Assembly (NCBI GenBank): GCA_002633025.1
Contig: NMRB01000334.1
Coordinates: forward strand, 234,247 to 298,246
Length of the DNA stretch: 64,000 nt
Reading direction: 5' to 3'
From: Notospermus geniculatus
Lineage: Eukaryota; Nemertea; Pilidiophora; Heteronemertea; Lineidae
Shown: positions 12,721 to 24,711 of the stretch, one piece after another
Position numbering within the stretch: the stretch's first letter is position 1
Layout of the letters: every line of letters begins with the position of its first letter
The notes under the pieces: model-generated
What the model was told of the DNA's origin: nothing
The model's input: only the letters and a program-made list of their open reading frames with translations
Database searches by the model: none
Position numbers and translations under genes: made by a program

Positions 12721-15700
12721 TAATGTTGGAGGAACTTGATCCCAGTCTCTGCGACCTTGCTGCGATTTTGGTACAGGTCGATCTGATTGGGTTTTCTGGG
12801 CATGATCGCCCTTCTGTAACACCAATTAGGAGCAGTCAGCCGCGCGTAGGCCTATTGCCAAAAGATGGCAGCAAAGTTCTAGCGGACCAATACACAGGAA
12901 AATCCACGCGACTGGTGCTCAATCAAGAATGAATAGGTCCGCTATATGCATTGAGTTGGGCCGTAGTGACACCTATTGATCAACGCACTGCCTGCTCCTA
13001 GTTTCACTTGGTTTCTGCGAAGTCTGACGACACCATGGGGTGACGTCTCGGAGTGGCAGTCGGTGGCGAAAAGAATGCAGCCTTATTAGCCCGGCATTGC
13101 CAGTGGGGCTTGTTCAAGTGACAAAGTGTTGACTGCTGAGACCGAGAACTATCTGAATACAACGGTAGTGATTATGCAAGTCATACACAGGAGACACCAA
13201 TGGTTTATTCATATTAGCTGATATGCAACGCCAAAAGAAGTAACTCGAGTGATTTACGTTCATGGATGTGCAAAGAAGCGTTGATTGCCTTGTGCCAAGC
13301 GACGCAGGAAGAATCAGCGAAGAGCTACCCGTCACCTTACTTTTTCACGCTAAACGAACGAGTACATGTATAGAAATCGCTGTCATTATTCTTATTCCCC
13401 GGCCATTAGTCCACCTGTGTGTTAGGTGATATGCGATGCGTCAGCAACTGACGATCGTCTTTGTAATTCTGTTATAGATAACGTATCAGAAAAAAACTAA
13501 GGAGATTACAAGAAGTATCGGCCTCATGGGATATTCCATGTCCTTCAACAAGGCATTAGCAAGAACAATGTTGGAAAACATGGAGGGTGGCATTGTAGAA
13601 AAATACTATTTATTCACGACATTACTAATTTTGAGGAAAAAAGATGCACTATTTTGAAACGTGAAGAGTTTGAATTAGAAGGGCGGAGAGAAGTGTTTAC
13701 ATGTTATATTGGAATCGATACGTGCAAAATGGTAATGCTGGAGGGGACAACTTCGATGTCATTCATCTATGAGTGATATTTAAACGTAGGAAAAAGTACT
13801 AAAAATACAATCCATTGATTCAATATGTTACGATGGAAAGTTCACGCTAAACATGCTCCTCCCCATATTCAAGGGTACTGTTGTAAGTTTTTTTACGGCG
13901 ATTTGATTTGACGTGTTTTAATCTGTACGTTTTATCAATACCACAAAATACATACATGTATTGATAAAATACATGTATTGATAAAATACATGTATTGATA
14001 AAAAGTACATGTACATGTATATGGAAGAAAGTGACGCACGAGTATGTGTGTGCTTTCAAGCTTCCATGCATGTTACTGTACTCAAAATGCTATCTAGTGC
14101 ATATTTTTACTAACTTCTGCAATGGATCAGATATTACTAAATCGGTCCAACTGCTGTCATGCGTGATGCTTTCAATGAGTGACAGCAGTCACCGAGGCTG
14201 GCCGAAGATTATTCGACTAGAACCTAAAGCCTACGGGAAATCAACTACAGGGTAAATTGTAGCCTGGGGCGATCAAGGGGTATGTCCTTAAATTCTACAC
14301 ACGCCAAGTTCAACTTAGTACAATACACAGCTTGCCTCTTTTACACAGCCAGCAGTTCTGGTGACCGACCTCTGAAAGTGAACACTATACGGTATGGTAC
14401 CAGTAGCAAACAACTGAGAAACAACTGGCACCTATTATCTATTCACATCACACTTGTAATTTACACTGTCACCACTTTCTAATCTAATTTTCATTCGTTG
14501 AAGGCATCCTCCTTTGAATTCCAATTCACTCGCTGCTGCGACTCCACGAGTGTAGATCCCATCAAAGTAATCGCATTTAAAGGCATTACCGTCTTTGTCA
14601 TTCCCAGGAAGCGGTGAGCCTAGTGTGCTCTGGCGTACTTACCATCTGCTAAATGATTACTTTCATGGCATCTTTGAACATTAAGGGCGTTGTTCAGTTC
14701 GTAGAGAAATGACAGGAATAGAAATAAGGAAGGGTTAATATAAAAAGCATAATCTGTAGTCATTTCACTTACAGTGTCCCCAGGGACGAACTGTAAATGG
14801 AAACATGCCTAAAGCGAAGGCAGACGTGAACAATACAGCGCGCCAAAATAGTATGAATAATGCAATTTGCCGAAGCTGTGTTCAAATGCGTATATACTTT
14901 TAAAAAGTTCACCTGGAAGTCGCGGGCACTTTTCCCAAAACAACATTTTTTCCCGTATATTAAATGAGATATTGATATTCAATGTAATCTCCATCTTAAT
15001 AACTTTGGCACAAAAAATCATATGCCATTAAAAAATTCCATGTTACCCGAAGCACGTAATTGCATGGTCATAGTGTTTGGCAGTGTAATGTTCTGCGGTG
15101 GGTATAGCAGTCATACAAAAACGTTCACGTCACCTCCTATATTGGCAAGTTAGTTCTGCAGTAATACCGCATCTTTTTCATACAAACAATACATGTACCG
15201 TACCACGATAAAAAATTAATAAAGACGTAATGCATTTGCAGCGGACTGACAGCTTGATTATTACAAACAATACAACGTTGACAGTAACACACCCATAGAA
15301 ATCAATTGGGAAGCCACAACTGGCAACAAGTGGATTTTATCAGGCTTGTAGTTGTGGTATTAATTGTTCTATCTGGTTCTCACAAGAAGAGCTTGAGAAT
15401 TTTCGATGGTGTTTTGGGAATTCCGCTTAAAAATTTAATGCAGACGGCGATTTCACCTTGTGAAGTATGCCGAGTGCACTGCACTTTTTCCAGGTTTCCA
15501 GCATTCACGAACAAGTTTCAGATCTACGCGATGAGAGAGAATACATGTAAAGTACTTTTCAGAATGTCCAGTCATTTTTGCACTCACTTCACCTTGCAAT
15601 GGAACCTAACTACAAACCACAAATTGGCCAGTTACGTGTGGATGCCGATTGACGGTTGACCGACTTCTAATAGGACCTTGATCAGGTCTCTACTCTGAAT

Positions 15701-16465
15701 CAAGATAATCCTGCAATCATGCACACCTAACTGGCCCATTTGTGGTTTGTGGTTAGGTTCCATTGCAAGGTAAAGTGAGTGCAAAAATGACTGGATATTC
15801 TGGAAAGTACTTTACATGTATACCCAGGACAACGATGTGGATCTAATTTAGAAGATCGGCAAAGAAAAAATAGCAATCCTAGGAAAAATGTAGTCCCTGC
15901 GAGACGCCCTGACAAGGCCCACTTCTGCATGCATGTGCCATAGGGAAATCGCAATGTCCTGTTACCATCATGTCGATCGTGAAAGCCCCCTGGAATGAGG
16001 CGATGCTACACGCCCCTGGTACGATCGAACTGGCCATATATGATTGTTTATCATCCATTAGAGGAGTCGTAATGACTGTTTGTGTTGGAGAACACTTTGT
16101 AAATAGCGTTTTCCATCCATTAACCGGTAAAATAGTCCGTGATGCGAAGTGAATAATGGCCGATTCTGCAATGATGTACAAATATGGTCAGCCATCCATT
16201 CGTCGGTGGACACTTCGCCAGCCTCCATAAGAACAGTCACGTCTGCCCAGAGACACGTAGCCTACCTGTATAAAGTTGACTTTCACAATTCCGATCATCA
16301 GAAGCAACTCCATGTCCATATTGTGCAACGTTTGCACGTACCTATATGAATAAACCCAATACTTGGTTGACCACGGTAATGTATTACCCATTACATAATA
16401 CAATCAAACCCTGATTTGGTTTTCTGAGCATGTTCGTCCTTCTGCTAATGCCTTGCTATGTAGAT

Positions 16466-18655
16466 TTTGTTGTGGTCTCGGTCTATGGCCTTATCAAACA
16501 ATAATGTTTATTCCATGACCTGATCATTTGCAACCAAAAAAATTAGGCAACGGATGCTGGCTGACATCCTACAGTAAGCAGACTGACCAATGATATGTGC
16601 TTGCAGATGGCTGGCAGACGTATAATGGCAGCCATTTATTAAGTTGGTGTCAAATGTTGTGACATGACTTCGTGAAAATGTTGGATTCAATTTATAAAGG
16701 AATGCAGTTGCGGATCAATACTATGTTGTATCCTGTCCGCCTGAAGCTACATCCCTTCCCAAATAAAACGGCAATATGGAGCTGTGAAACCTCCAAGAAA
16801 GGAAATGTACGACATAGCCATGGGCAAAGCTAACTCGAAATTGAAATTACAGCCAAGTAAATCCCATTATCCCATTTCACTTCTCGAGGCTATTTTTGTC
16901 AGTCACTTTTAGATCTGCGTGAATCTATAATTTTGCTTCCAAACACACTTACAGGTAATGTAGATTATTCTGCAAGAAGAAAAAAACCACCCAGAAATTA
17001 TTCAGGTGTCGCAGTCAACTATCATCTCTAATATAGCTTCCGGTAATTTTGCCCAGCGAGAGTATTTTCGGATAACCCACCAATGGTGGCAGGCCTCCCT
17101 TTCATGATTCTTAGCTCTGACCTCCAGCTCACGTATTAATTATAGCAAGTCAATGAAGTGAAATAGTCCCTTTGTTATCAATCACATTGTGTAAGTAGCA
17201 ACGACACGCTGGTAGGAAATTGTCACTGACCAGTGTGTGCAAAAAAGACTGGATCGCACCATGAGTTTTTCTTTTCACCGTTGATGTACATTTTTTCCCT
17301 TGTGCACATAACATTTGAAACTTGACGTAACTACGTTTGCAGTCATCATCAGTGGAATGATGGACTAAACATTTGAAATAAAAGAATACATGTACGTCGT
17401 TTGTGTAATCTGATACATGCTCAAATGTACGCTACGTAGAGGCAGCTAAATACCTTTATGCATTTTCCTGGTACTTCTTTATATACTGTAATACGTAGAC
17501 ATGGAATACGACTACAGTCATATGAGAGTATTGTCATAAAAAGTAATTTCTTTTCTTATTTTCCAGATAAAGCTTTGTGTCAACGGAGTTGCTGATGAAG
17601 TAGTCTTTACCACTGGCATGGCCGGCCGTAAAACCCGATAACAAAAGAAAAGAGGATCGAAAGAATTAATCTGCTGTCGAAGTTCGGATTCAGTCTCTTC
17701 AATTATTAGCATTCTTTCACTTTCAACTTCAGTCATCGAGAATTTCAGACCTACTTCAACAACCAGAACAATTTCAAACATTGCAAGTTGATATTTTTTT
17801 CGGAATACTCGAGTCTGTTGGCGGAAAGATAAAAATAATCTAATTAACGATGGCTAATTGGCTATGGATGTTTTAAGTGACTCTCTGTTGTGCTGGGAAT
17901 GTCTAGATTAAGAGAGATTTTTGGATAAGTGAAACCATCGTAAAACACAGACCTAATAGAATAATTCAACGAATTTTCTAGAGGATGGTGATTAGGGAAG
18001 ACGGATCATTTCGTCATCTAGGATTCCGCTCATCATGAATTAGAAATGAAACGTGTCGTTGACAAAGTTTTCCTCTCCGGATTTACTTCTCTTCAATTTG
18101 CATTCAACACATTAATTTTGCAGTGTTGACTCTGCCGATAAGGCTGTTTTGTGAGCAGACTACAGGAGACTTCAAAGCTATTGGTTTAATAAGCTAAGCT
18201 TTCAGAGGGCTGTACTTTTCATGTTTCCATCAACGTAGGTATTAAAGAAACTGATTTGTAACTCCACAGATGATCATTATTTATCAAAGACACTCTAATC
18301 CACACGCTCAAACTAGTGAAAGACGACGTATTTGAAGTCTGTTAGTGGAAGACTCTACGCCCTGATATTATTGGAACCCAGAAGAAAATTCAAAAGCATT
18401 TGAGATTAGAAAACCTCTCCTTACTTTGCACGAGATAATTCCACGCCCTGACGTTCGAACTGGTATTTAAAGTCACGAATAAGGAAAAAACTTCTTTCTT
18501 CAAACAACGATAACGTGACAAATCGCCAAACTAACTTCCAGCGATGCGTAAGACGACACCCCAGTTGGGAGTTTCACTGAATAATAACGGAGAAGATCTT
18601 CAATACGTTCGTTTCTGAGACTAAATAGAGTAAATTGATAGGTTCGTGATTCGCC
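16466..18655. other. No gene recognised
   Basis: About 2.2 kb downstream of the duplication and upstream of the 426-aa membrane protein. AT-rich, with only short open frames. Its last few hundred bases must hold the promoter and 5' untranslated region of the next gene, but I cannot place a TATA box or initiator with confidence. Confidence 0.4.
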
Positions 18656-19936
18656 ATGCCTGCCATCAGAGAAACCGTGTTCAACCATACGTTCAGATAC
18701 TTACAATTCTTCAACAACACGCTGATACCTATTAATGTTAATGCGGAAGAGAAACCGAGTCCCAAAGAGACTGCTTTCATCCCAACGACGGAGTCACCAG
18801 CAGTGCTGACTCCGGCGCCCGAGGGGAAGATTCCGTACACGACTACTGCAACAACAGAGCAGGCTGTAATGGATTCAGACTTCCGTCATCTTGGGAGTGT
18901 CGAAACAACGACTCGGTACATATCTTTACTTGCACGAAAAACAATGGATGTGGTAAAATCTACAGTGAGTAGTATAACTGATTTAATGAGTGCAAAAATT
19001 TCACGGACATACGATGGAGTGACACAGAACATCAGCGAGTATGCGGATTCTGGAGCGGACTCAAATTATTCAAATGAAAAATTTAACCTTTCGGATACAG
19101 CACTTTCTAAATTACAGACCTTGCGGAATGTAACGTCTCCAATGTCAACCAGTATTCTAAACACCACGAACGGCGACGGCAATGACATTTCACCCGAGCC
19201 GGTTACTGGAGGATATAGCACTGAAAGTTTCAGAGAAAATATTACCAATTCGACGTATCAGACATTTCAGAACATGACAAGTTCTTTCCTCGCGGGCGTG
19301 AAAGAAACAATTTCATCAACTGTTTCCTTCCTTGGCGAAATGACGACGAAACAAGGCAGCTCGACTTCAGTGAGTGATTCACTTGAAAGTACGCAAAAGG
19401 ATGAAACTCTAGCTCCCATGGACAAGTCTGTAAATTGGTTCCCGAATATGTCTACCGTTTCTGTGGAACACGCTGGGAATTCAACCTTCAGAAGCATTGG
19501 GAACATGATTACGAACGCTACGGTAAACAGTCCGACTCCAAACCCGACGATTTATGGCACGGTCAATAAAACAATTAGCCAAGACGTATGGAATATCAAT
19601 GGAACCGGTGACTATAACTGGACATTCACCGATACAGACTCTCCTGAAGGGGCAGACAACTGGAACATTGGCACATACAACAGCGACCCAACTCAGTTAT
19701 TGTACATTTTTGCGGTCCTCGGTGCCTACGTCATCATAATATGCGTACTTGTGTTGATTCAAATGCGGAGGCAGAATAGGTATGAGAGTTTGGATGATGA
19801 GTATTACGATGAGTATCTGATGAGGAAGACGATGCTATCCAAACGACGGATGCTGATGAAGATGAACATAAAAAAGATACGAGGGATTAAAGATGGACAC
19901 CTGCTCGATAAGATTCTCCCAAACGAAGAGGTTTAA
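18656..19936 (+). CDS. Single-pass, heavily N-glycosylated membrane protein; KCNE-like transmembrane region (tentative)
   Basis: Intronless 426-aa frame; an in-frame TGA six bases before the ATG fixes this start unless a splice acceptor lies between. There is no cleavable signal peptide. Residues 1-347 form a Ser/Thr-rich ectodomain with about 16 N-x-S/T sequons (for example N10, N125, N144, N195, N264, N304, N321). One transmembrane helix lies at about 348-369, followed by RRQNRYESLDDEYYDEYL and a basic, Met/Lys-rich tail. The helix start LYxxxVLG, the following Arg and the S-x-D spacing align without gaps to the membrane/juxtamembrane region of KCNE potassium-channel beta subunits. KCNEs also have one coding exon, N-out topology and no signal peptide. 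The very long ectodomain is unlike vertebrate KCNEs, and a generic mucin-like type I protein is the alternative. That it is a real gene is likely; the family call is weak. Confidence 0.7.
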   Translation: MPAIRETVFNHTFRYLQFFNNTLIPINVNAEEKPSPKETAFIPTTESPAVLTPAPEGKIPYTTTATTEQAVMDSDFRHLGSVETTTRYISLLARKTMDVVKSTVSSITDLMSAKISRTYDGVTQNISEYADSGADSNYSNEKFNLSDTALSKLQTLRNVTSPMSTSILNTTNGDGNDISPEPVTGGYSTESFRENITNSTYQTFQNMTSSFLAGVKETISSTVSFLGEMTTKQGSSTSVSDSLESTQKDETLAPMDKSVNWFPNMSTVSVEHAGNSTFRSIGNMITNATVNSPTPNPTIYGTVNKTISQDVWNINGTGDYNWTFTDTDSPEGADNWNIGTYNSDPTQLLYIFAVLGAYVIIICVLVLIQMRRQNRYESLDDEYYDEYLMRKTMLSKRRMLMKMNIKKIRGIKDGHLLDKILPNEEV

Positions 19937-21195
19937 GAAAAGATGTGTTGAAGGCATTGGAAAGATCTGGCAGAATTCTCTGAGGGATTTGTTTAAGGAT
20001 CGAGGCGGGACGCTGCATCAGTAGTCTGACCGTCCTCACGTAATGATTGTGGAGGGTCCCTTACCTAATAGCATGTCTCCGAAGGAACAGAGAATCAAAA
20101 TGTAATTAAACGGTTAGTAGCTGGCCCTCGGAGGGTTATCAATCGTCACCGCTCTTCTCGTAATAGCTATGTACCTCCCTCACAGAATGTCCGATGAACT
20201 CGGAAATCAGGCCTTAGGCTATTTAGCTGATGCCTATGTAACTCACAGCCCCGGGTCGTTGAAGTGGACATCGTGGCTTTAGGGTAGACTGGTACCCGGT
20301 CCTAACAATTTTATTACATCGGACTTTCATATGTTAGGACCGGTCGTGCCTATCGCGTTCGTGAATCTGATTGGCCGGTGCCGGCGCAGGTGATAAGTAT
20401 AGGAACTATTATGTTGATGCATTTCTATTTTTAACACCTTCGTGATTGGTGATTGGTGGGTTGCCTGGGTCAAATGGAGGTCACCTTCTATCTGCATTCC
20501 GGTACGTCAGCCGTATTGAGTATTGAGAATTGAATCAATTTACATAATTTACATGAAAGTTCCAAGTGACGTCACTGGCAGAATTCCTCCAAAAATGGCG
20601 GCCAATACTGGTCCTACCAAACAAGCCACGACTGCAGCGCGCATGTTGGTAGGATCACGTACTAGTCTAGCTTTAGGGCAACAGTTCAGGCGTGAGTTGA
20701 GTGGTCGTATTGTCCAGCTGTACAGTGGTTACTACCTGGGCTTTGAACACGTTGCTTTACCAATGAATTAACCCATATTAACCATCGATGATCCATCTGA
20801 CCGTTTTGTTCCATTTTACTTCTCTCAGACCGTTCTTTCTGGGAGCCACTGCAGTATGGCTAATGGTCATGGAGTATAAATCCGACTTGTCGGCGTGGGT
20901 CTCTTTTCCGTCTGATAATCAAGACGGTTATTAATGTGTACCATAGCTCGCATCCACTTCAGTCTTTAGTGTGGTTATTTTGTCGTTAATCTTTGTCATT
21001 GACAGAACGATTTTTCACTGTCATATCTTCACTGTCATGTAATATCGGTTTATTTCTTGCTGATGGCATTACCGTCTGTGTGGTTACAACATTATTACTG
21101 CTATCTTAATCTGTTTTATTTGTGAATTAAAGAATCTTAGTGTTCTATCTTTATTGACCAGGCATAACCGAAAGGAAAATAAAGGTTTCTGACAA
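19937..21195. other. No gene recognised; small inverted repeats
   Basis: Contains a short inverted repeat ('ccggtcctaaca' near 20296 against 'tgttaggaccgg' near 20333) and a similar weak pair near 20610-20655. The 82-codon frame at 20523 has no family signature. Confidence 0.4.
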
Positions 21196-21484
21196 ACACT
21201 CTTAGCCGAAAAGGTTCTTTGGTGTGCCACACCAGGAGAACCCTCTGATTTAAGAACCTTCGGCATGTTCGGGTTGTTTAAGAACCCCTAGAGGTTCAAG
21301 ATAGAGCCCCTCCCTCAGAAAAGGGTTCTGTCTGGAACCTTAATGGGTTCGTTGGCGACAGAAATGTTCTATATGGAACCCTCTCGGGCATGTCGGGTTC
21401 TTTACAGAAGGTTCTATATAGAACCTTGGGGTTCCTCTGGTGAGGAACAAAGAACTCCTAAAGAACCTTTTTGGCTAAGAGTGT
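21196..21484. mobile_element. 289-bp MITE with ACACTCTTAGCC termini
   Basis: The left terminus 'ACACTCTTAGCCGAAAAGGT' is inverted at the right end ('CTTTTTGGCTAAGAGTGT'). The interior is made of alternating 'ggttct' and 'agaacc' blocks, so the whole element folds on itself. No coding capacity. The CACTCTTA terminus is shared with the element at 52505-53095. Confidence 0.75.
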
Positions 21485-22790
21485 ACTTTTGGTCTGATAA
21501 TCACAGTACATGTGTATTGTAGCAAGAAAATTGTTGTCTATCAATGAAAATACGAGCTTGAACGGTTATTTTCGGAGAGTTATTCTTATCACGACAATGA
21601 TTGATCGGTGAAGCCCGTTATGCCGCGATGACGCTTTGATAAACCTTTGATGCGATGTACCACACGACTACCAATGGCAAGGACATTTTACCTATAGTTG
21701 GGTCTGTCTATTTTCCCGTTATCTCAGGAACGCATTGTAGTAAAATCGATTGGCGTGAAGAGCAGAGTCACCCAGCGCTAAATTACGCCGTCCATTGGTT
21801 GTAGTGCGCTAACATGTGGAGAAGTCGAACCGTTTAGATGCTGGACACGATGGGGTCACCGATTTCTGACCTTTAAAACTCCATCATTCACAAAAAACTC
21901 CATGATGAGATGACAAAGTTATCGGCTACATTGCGATAAGGAAAGCCGTTGAGTGAACATGACACAGGACAAGACAGCCGCCGTGAATTATCAATAAAAT
22001 TCACTCGATCGCTGCTGAAAATATTTCCCTTCGCGAAAGTCAATTGAGGAAGCTTTGACGGTGAGTAAAGGTTTCACCATCGACTGTAGGCTGGGTTGGA
22101 TATCATTCGGTATAATAATAGATGCCCGACTTGAAAAGGGATGATGATGTCGGCAAGAGTGTTTACCGCACTCATATTAGTTTTGGCACTTGCTTTCCTT
22201 GCCCTGTCGTTCGATACCTTATTTTTTGTCACCTATTATTTATAAGACCCGTCCCGACTAAGAGTTTTCCAGTGCGAGTTGGTGCACAATGTGCAATTCA
22301 CCACCATTGCTAACGGCTCATTACAAGCGACGTTGTTTTTCACCGCACATCACATAGGAGGAAGTACGATTGCGCCGTGTGCGGTGAAAAGCAACGCGTC
22401 TGCTTACCGCAAGCGAATGGGAGCAATAAGTTGCGCGAAGGAGCCATGAGTTCATTCTTGCCATTGAAAATATCAGCACTCGGGGCAATTTTGTTGCTTT
22501 TCATAGAAATTGCTTTTAATAGTGAGCAAGAAAAGTTGCCCCGTGTGCTGCAGACTTTACGACGCTGAGGTCAATGGCACAAACGACTGTCCATACTTGA
22601 CGAAGGTTGATTTGTTCATTAGAGAGGCAACCTGCGGATGATAACCTACCATCACATGGAGAGCACCTTAATATGAAGTTTCGACCATACAACAGAACAG
22701 AGGAACACTTTGTCTTGTCAGTAGAAAATCCCACGTCTAGAGATCTAGAGGATCAAAAAAAAAAATTCCCCAACGACCCCCTGAAATTCC
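21485..22790. other. Intergenic; GPCR upstream region
   Basis: No repeat or second gene recognised. The interval contains the upstream region of the GPCR. The 174-codon plus-strand frame at 22607-23131 overlaps the receptor in another frame and is treated as a shadow. Confidence 0.4.
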
Positions 22791-23795
22791 TTGTCCAGAA
22801 ATTTCATAATGACAGAGGCAAGGACCGACAGCCCTCCGATTGTCGAAGATCTAAGCAATATCTTTCACCGGAGTCTTTCTTTTTTACACGGCTATGTCAT
22901 GATTGTTATCATGTCCATTGGAGTGCTAGGGAACGGCTTGTCAATACTGGTCTTTTTCCGGGCGAGACAGCGCAACGACGCCAATATCCATTATCTGAGT
23001 TCCTTGGCGGTATCGGACACGTGTTGCATACTCTTCGTCGGGTTAGCGTTATGGCTGTCATCAGGCTTGGAGACCGTCACTGGTGGGAAACTCAATATCA
23101 ACGTATATCACCTATCAGATTTCAGTTGTAAATTTATGCACTACGTATTTTTGCTGCTACAGTGCATTTCTGCCTGGATTATTGCACTGTTCTCCATGGA
23201 GAGGGCAGTTGTAGTTTGGTTTCCTTTAAAACGCAAATGGATCACCGCAACGAAACGAAAGACTGCGTTAATCCTTACGTTCCTTGTTTTAAGTCTCGTC
23301 AACATCTACTCGCCAGTCTTGAGTGAAATCTTTGAGGATGCTAGCGGTTTAAACTGTTTCTATCGCCTAGAACTCTGGCTTACTCTACTCGTATTCCAAA
23401 ATGCTACATACTACTTCATCCCTGGGTCCATCATCTTCTTCGCAAATCTTTCCATTGTCGTCGGAATCACAGCCTCGCAGCGAAACGCTGCCGACAAGTT
23501 CGGCATACAGAAGAAGGAGGCACAGGACACCAAATCTCTCATCAACCTTTTTATTGTATCAGTTATGTATCTGGTCTTCATGACGCCAAGTGCTGTAACA
23601 TGGATATGCTTCATAATCGCCACTCAACAGGCGATGGAATCATCCTATGCTGTGCTCTTGAATGACCTTGGACACCTGTTTCACCAGTGGAGCATTATGA
23701 ATTATTGCTTTAATTTCATAGTTTACTCTGTTTCTCTGCCATTTTTTCAAAACGAGTTAAAGACACTTGCTGGATGTCACTCAAGCCGTAAGTAG
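22791..23795 (+). CDS. Class A (rhodopsin-like) G protein-coupled receptor, peptide-receptor type
   Basis: Intronless 334-aa seven-helix receptor. Landmarks: GVLGN (N48, position 1.50) in helix 1, LAVSD (D76, 2.50) in helix 2, C113 before helix 3 and C189 in extracellular loop 2 for the conserved disulfide, M-E137-R138-A in place of DRY, P266 in helix 6 within FMTPSAVTW, and N308-F-x-x-Y312 in place of NPxxY in helix 7. The length and very short C-terminus fit intronless invertebrate peptide GPCRs, of the kind often annotated FMRFamide- or secretagogue-receptor-like; the ligand cannot be told from sequence. A second Met at residue 7 (22809) is an alternative start. It is expected at the plasma membrane, coupling to heterotrimeric G proteins. 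The DRY and NPxxY variants are unusual but each occurs in real receptors. Confidence 0.88.
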   Translation: MSRNFIMTEARTDSPPIVEDLSNIFHRSLSFLHGYVMIVIMSIGVLGNGLSILVFFRARQRNDANIHYLSSLAVSDTCCILFVGLALWLSSGLETVTGGKLNINVYHLSDFSCKFMHYVFLLLQCISAWIIALFSMERAVVVWFPLKRKWITATKRKTALILTFLVLSLVNIYSPVLSEIFEDASGLNCFYRLELWLTLLVFQNATYYFIPGSIIFFANLSIVVGITASQRNAADKFGIQKKEAQDTKSLINLFIVSVMYLVFMTPSAVTWICFIIATQQAMESSYAVLLNDLGHLFHQWSIMNYCFNFIVYSVSLPFFQNELKTLAGCHSSRK

Positions 23796-23864
23796 GTTTG
23801 ACTAGAATTATCCAGATGACGTTGTAAATAATTGTAGGCCTATCACATCCTCTTTGGAGATGGT

Positions 23865-23965
23865 GATTTGGCCTAGTGGTTAAGGCGTGCCGCCCCTGAG
23901 TGCTTGCGATTGATGCCTTATGCGAGGGTCCGTTGGTAGGAAGCCTGTCTTTCACCTTAGAAACC
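23865..23965 (+). repeat. tRNA-like SINE head
   Basis: Contains 'gatttggcctagtggttaag', an A-box-type tRNA start, then 'gcgtgccgcccctgag' and 'caccttagaaacc'. The same sequence occurs at 47253-47315. No intact cloverleaf, so it is read as a SINE fragment just downstream of the GPCR. Confidence 0.55.
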
Positions 23966-24223
23966 TGTTATTATTTCACGTCCTCTTTGGACGGAGTCAT
24001 ATGACTCACTCCTCCAATCGTCTTGTTGTTCTGATCCGTCCTTGGTGGAAGCACAAGTCTTTCCTTTTCCAAGTGCTGTCAACATCTTTGCCTCGGAACC
24101 TCCTGACCGAGTTGATCGCGATTCCAAGTCCGTTTGGGATTTGTGCGTTGCCTAATGATTAATGCATTTGCCATCGTTCCATGCCAAGCAACATCATTTT
24201 TCACCTTCTGCCACATCACGGTC

Positions 24224-24711
24224 TCATTTCGTGCCCAGCATGACAGTTGTGGAAATAAAAGTTGCAAGGACGTAGAGGATCATGAAGTAGCGATCCAAAA
24301 TGGCTGCGGATAGGCGCCAACAAGGGTCGTACAGTCCGATACGTGATGCCAATGGTGTATCGTATCTGCTGGAAACAGATACACCGGACTTGTTTGTTCT
24401 CAAATTCCATTCTACCAACAGCGACAAGGGTGAGCGCTCTTTGATACATTACCGGCACCCTGACTTACAGAGGGATCTTTGCGGTTTAAGGCCGAGGAAT
24501 TTGGTTCCACTTGAGTTTGACTCGGGAAGAGGTCTGTTTTCAACCGTCTGGCGGAATGTCTTTTCATGGTTACGAATGCAAGACATCCGAATACTATCCT
24601 TTTGAACCACAAGGAGACGGTCTTTCCGGATCTTGGTGGTGAATGTTTAGGACGAGGATGGTCAAAGAATACAGCGAGAGGTGACAAATACCAGGGCCGT
24701 GAGGTAAAGCG
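24224..24711 (-). pseudogene. Relic of a Cys-loop (nicotinic acetylcholine receptor-like) ion-channel terminal exon
   Basis: Read on the minus strand behind a good acceptor (polypyrimidine then cag at 24714-24712), three frames together give family landmarks in the right order. The M3 helix is split by a frameshift (ALYLTALVFVT, then SLYSLTILVLNIHHQDPE). The start of the M3-M4 loop follows (VSLWFKRIVFGCLAFVTMKR). Then comes the pre-M4/M4 segment (WRLSAAILDRYFMILYVLAT) ending at TGA. LNxHHxxP and W-x-x-x-A-x-x-x-DR are hallmarks of nicotinic-type subunits. The frame changes within M3, again just after it, and again before M4, so this copy cannot encode an intact channel end unless the sequence has errors. 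I found no upstream exons before the gap at 25590. Confidence 0.65.

Larger units (their letters stand above)
10161..16465. repeat. Large direct tandem duplication, copy 2 (6.3 kb)
   Basis: Collinear with 2621-9920. It lacks the 904-bp foldback element and the 151-bp MITE. It carries its own small differences: a replaced segment at about 12655-13020 with a tRNA-like sequence, and a local expansion of 'tgtagcgcgaaatctga' at 11622-11660. No gene recognised. Confidence 0.9.

Noticed and set aside
17518-17781. 87-codon minus frame
   Set aside because: No recognisable domain, splice context or duplicate to support coding.
22607-23131. 174-codon plus-strand frame overlapping the GPCR
   Set aside because: Out of frame with the receptor and without family features; the seven-helix frame is the real one.
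24300-24605. 101-codon plus-strand frame starting MAADRRQQG
   Set aside because: It is antisense to the Cys-loop receptor relic, whose landmarks are clear on the minus strand.
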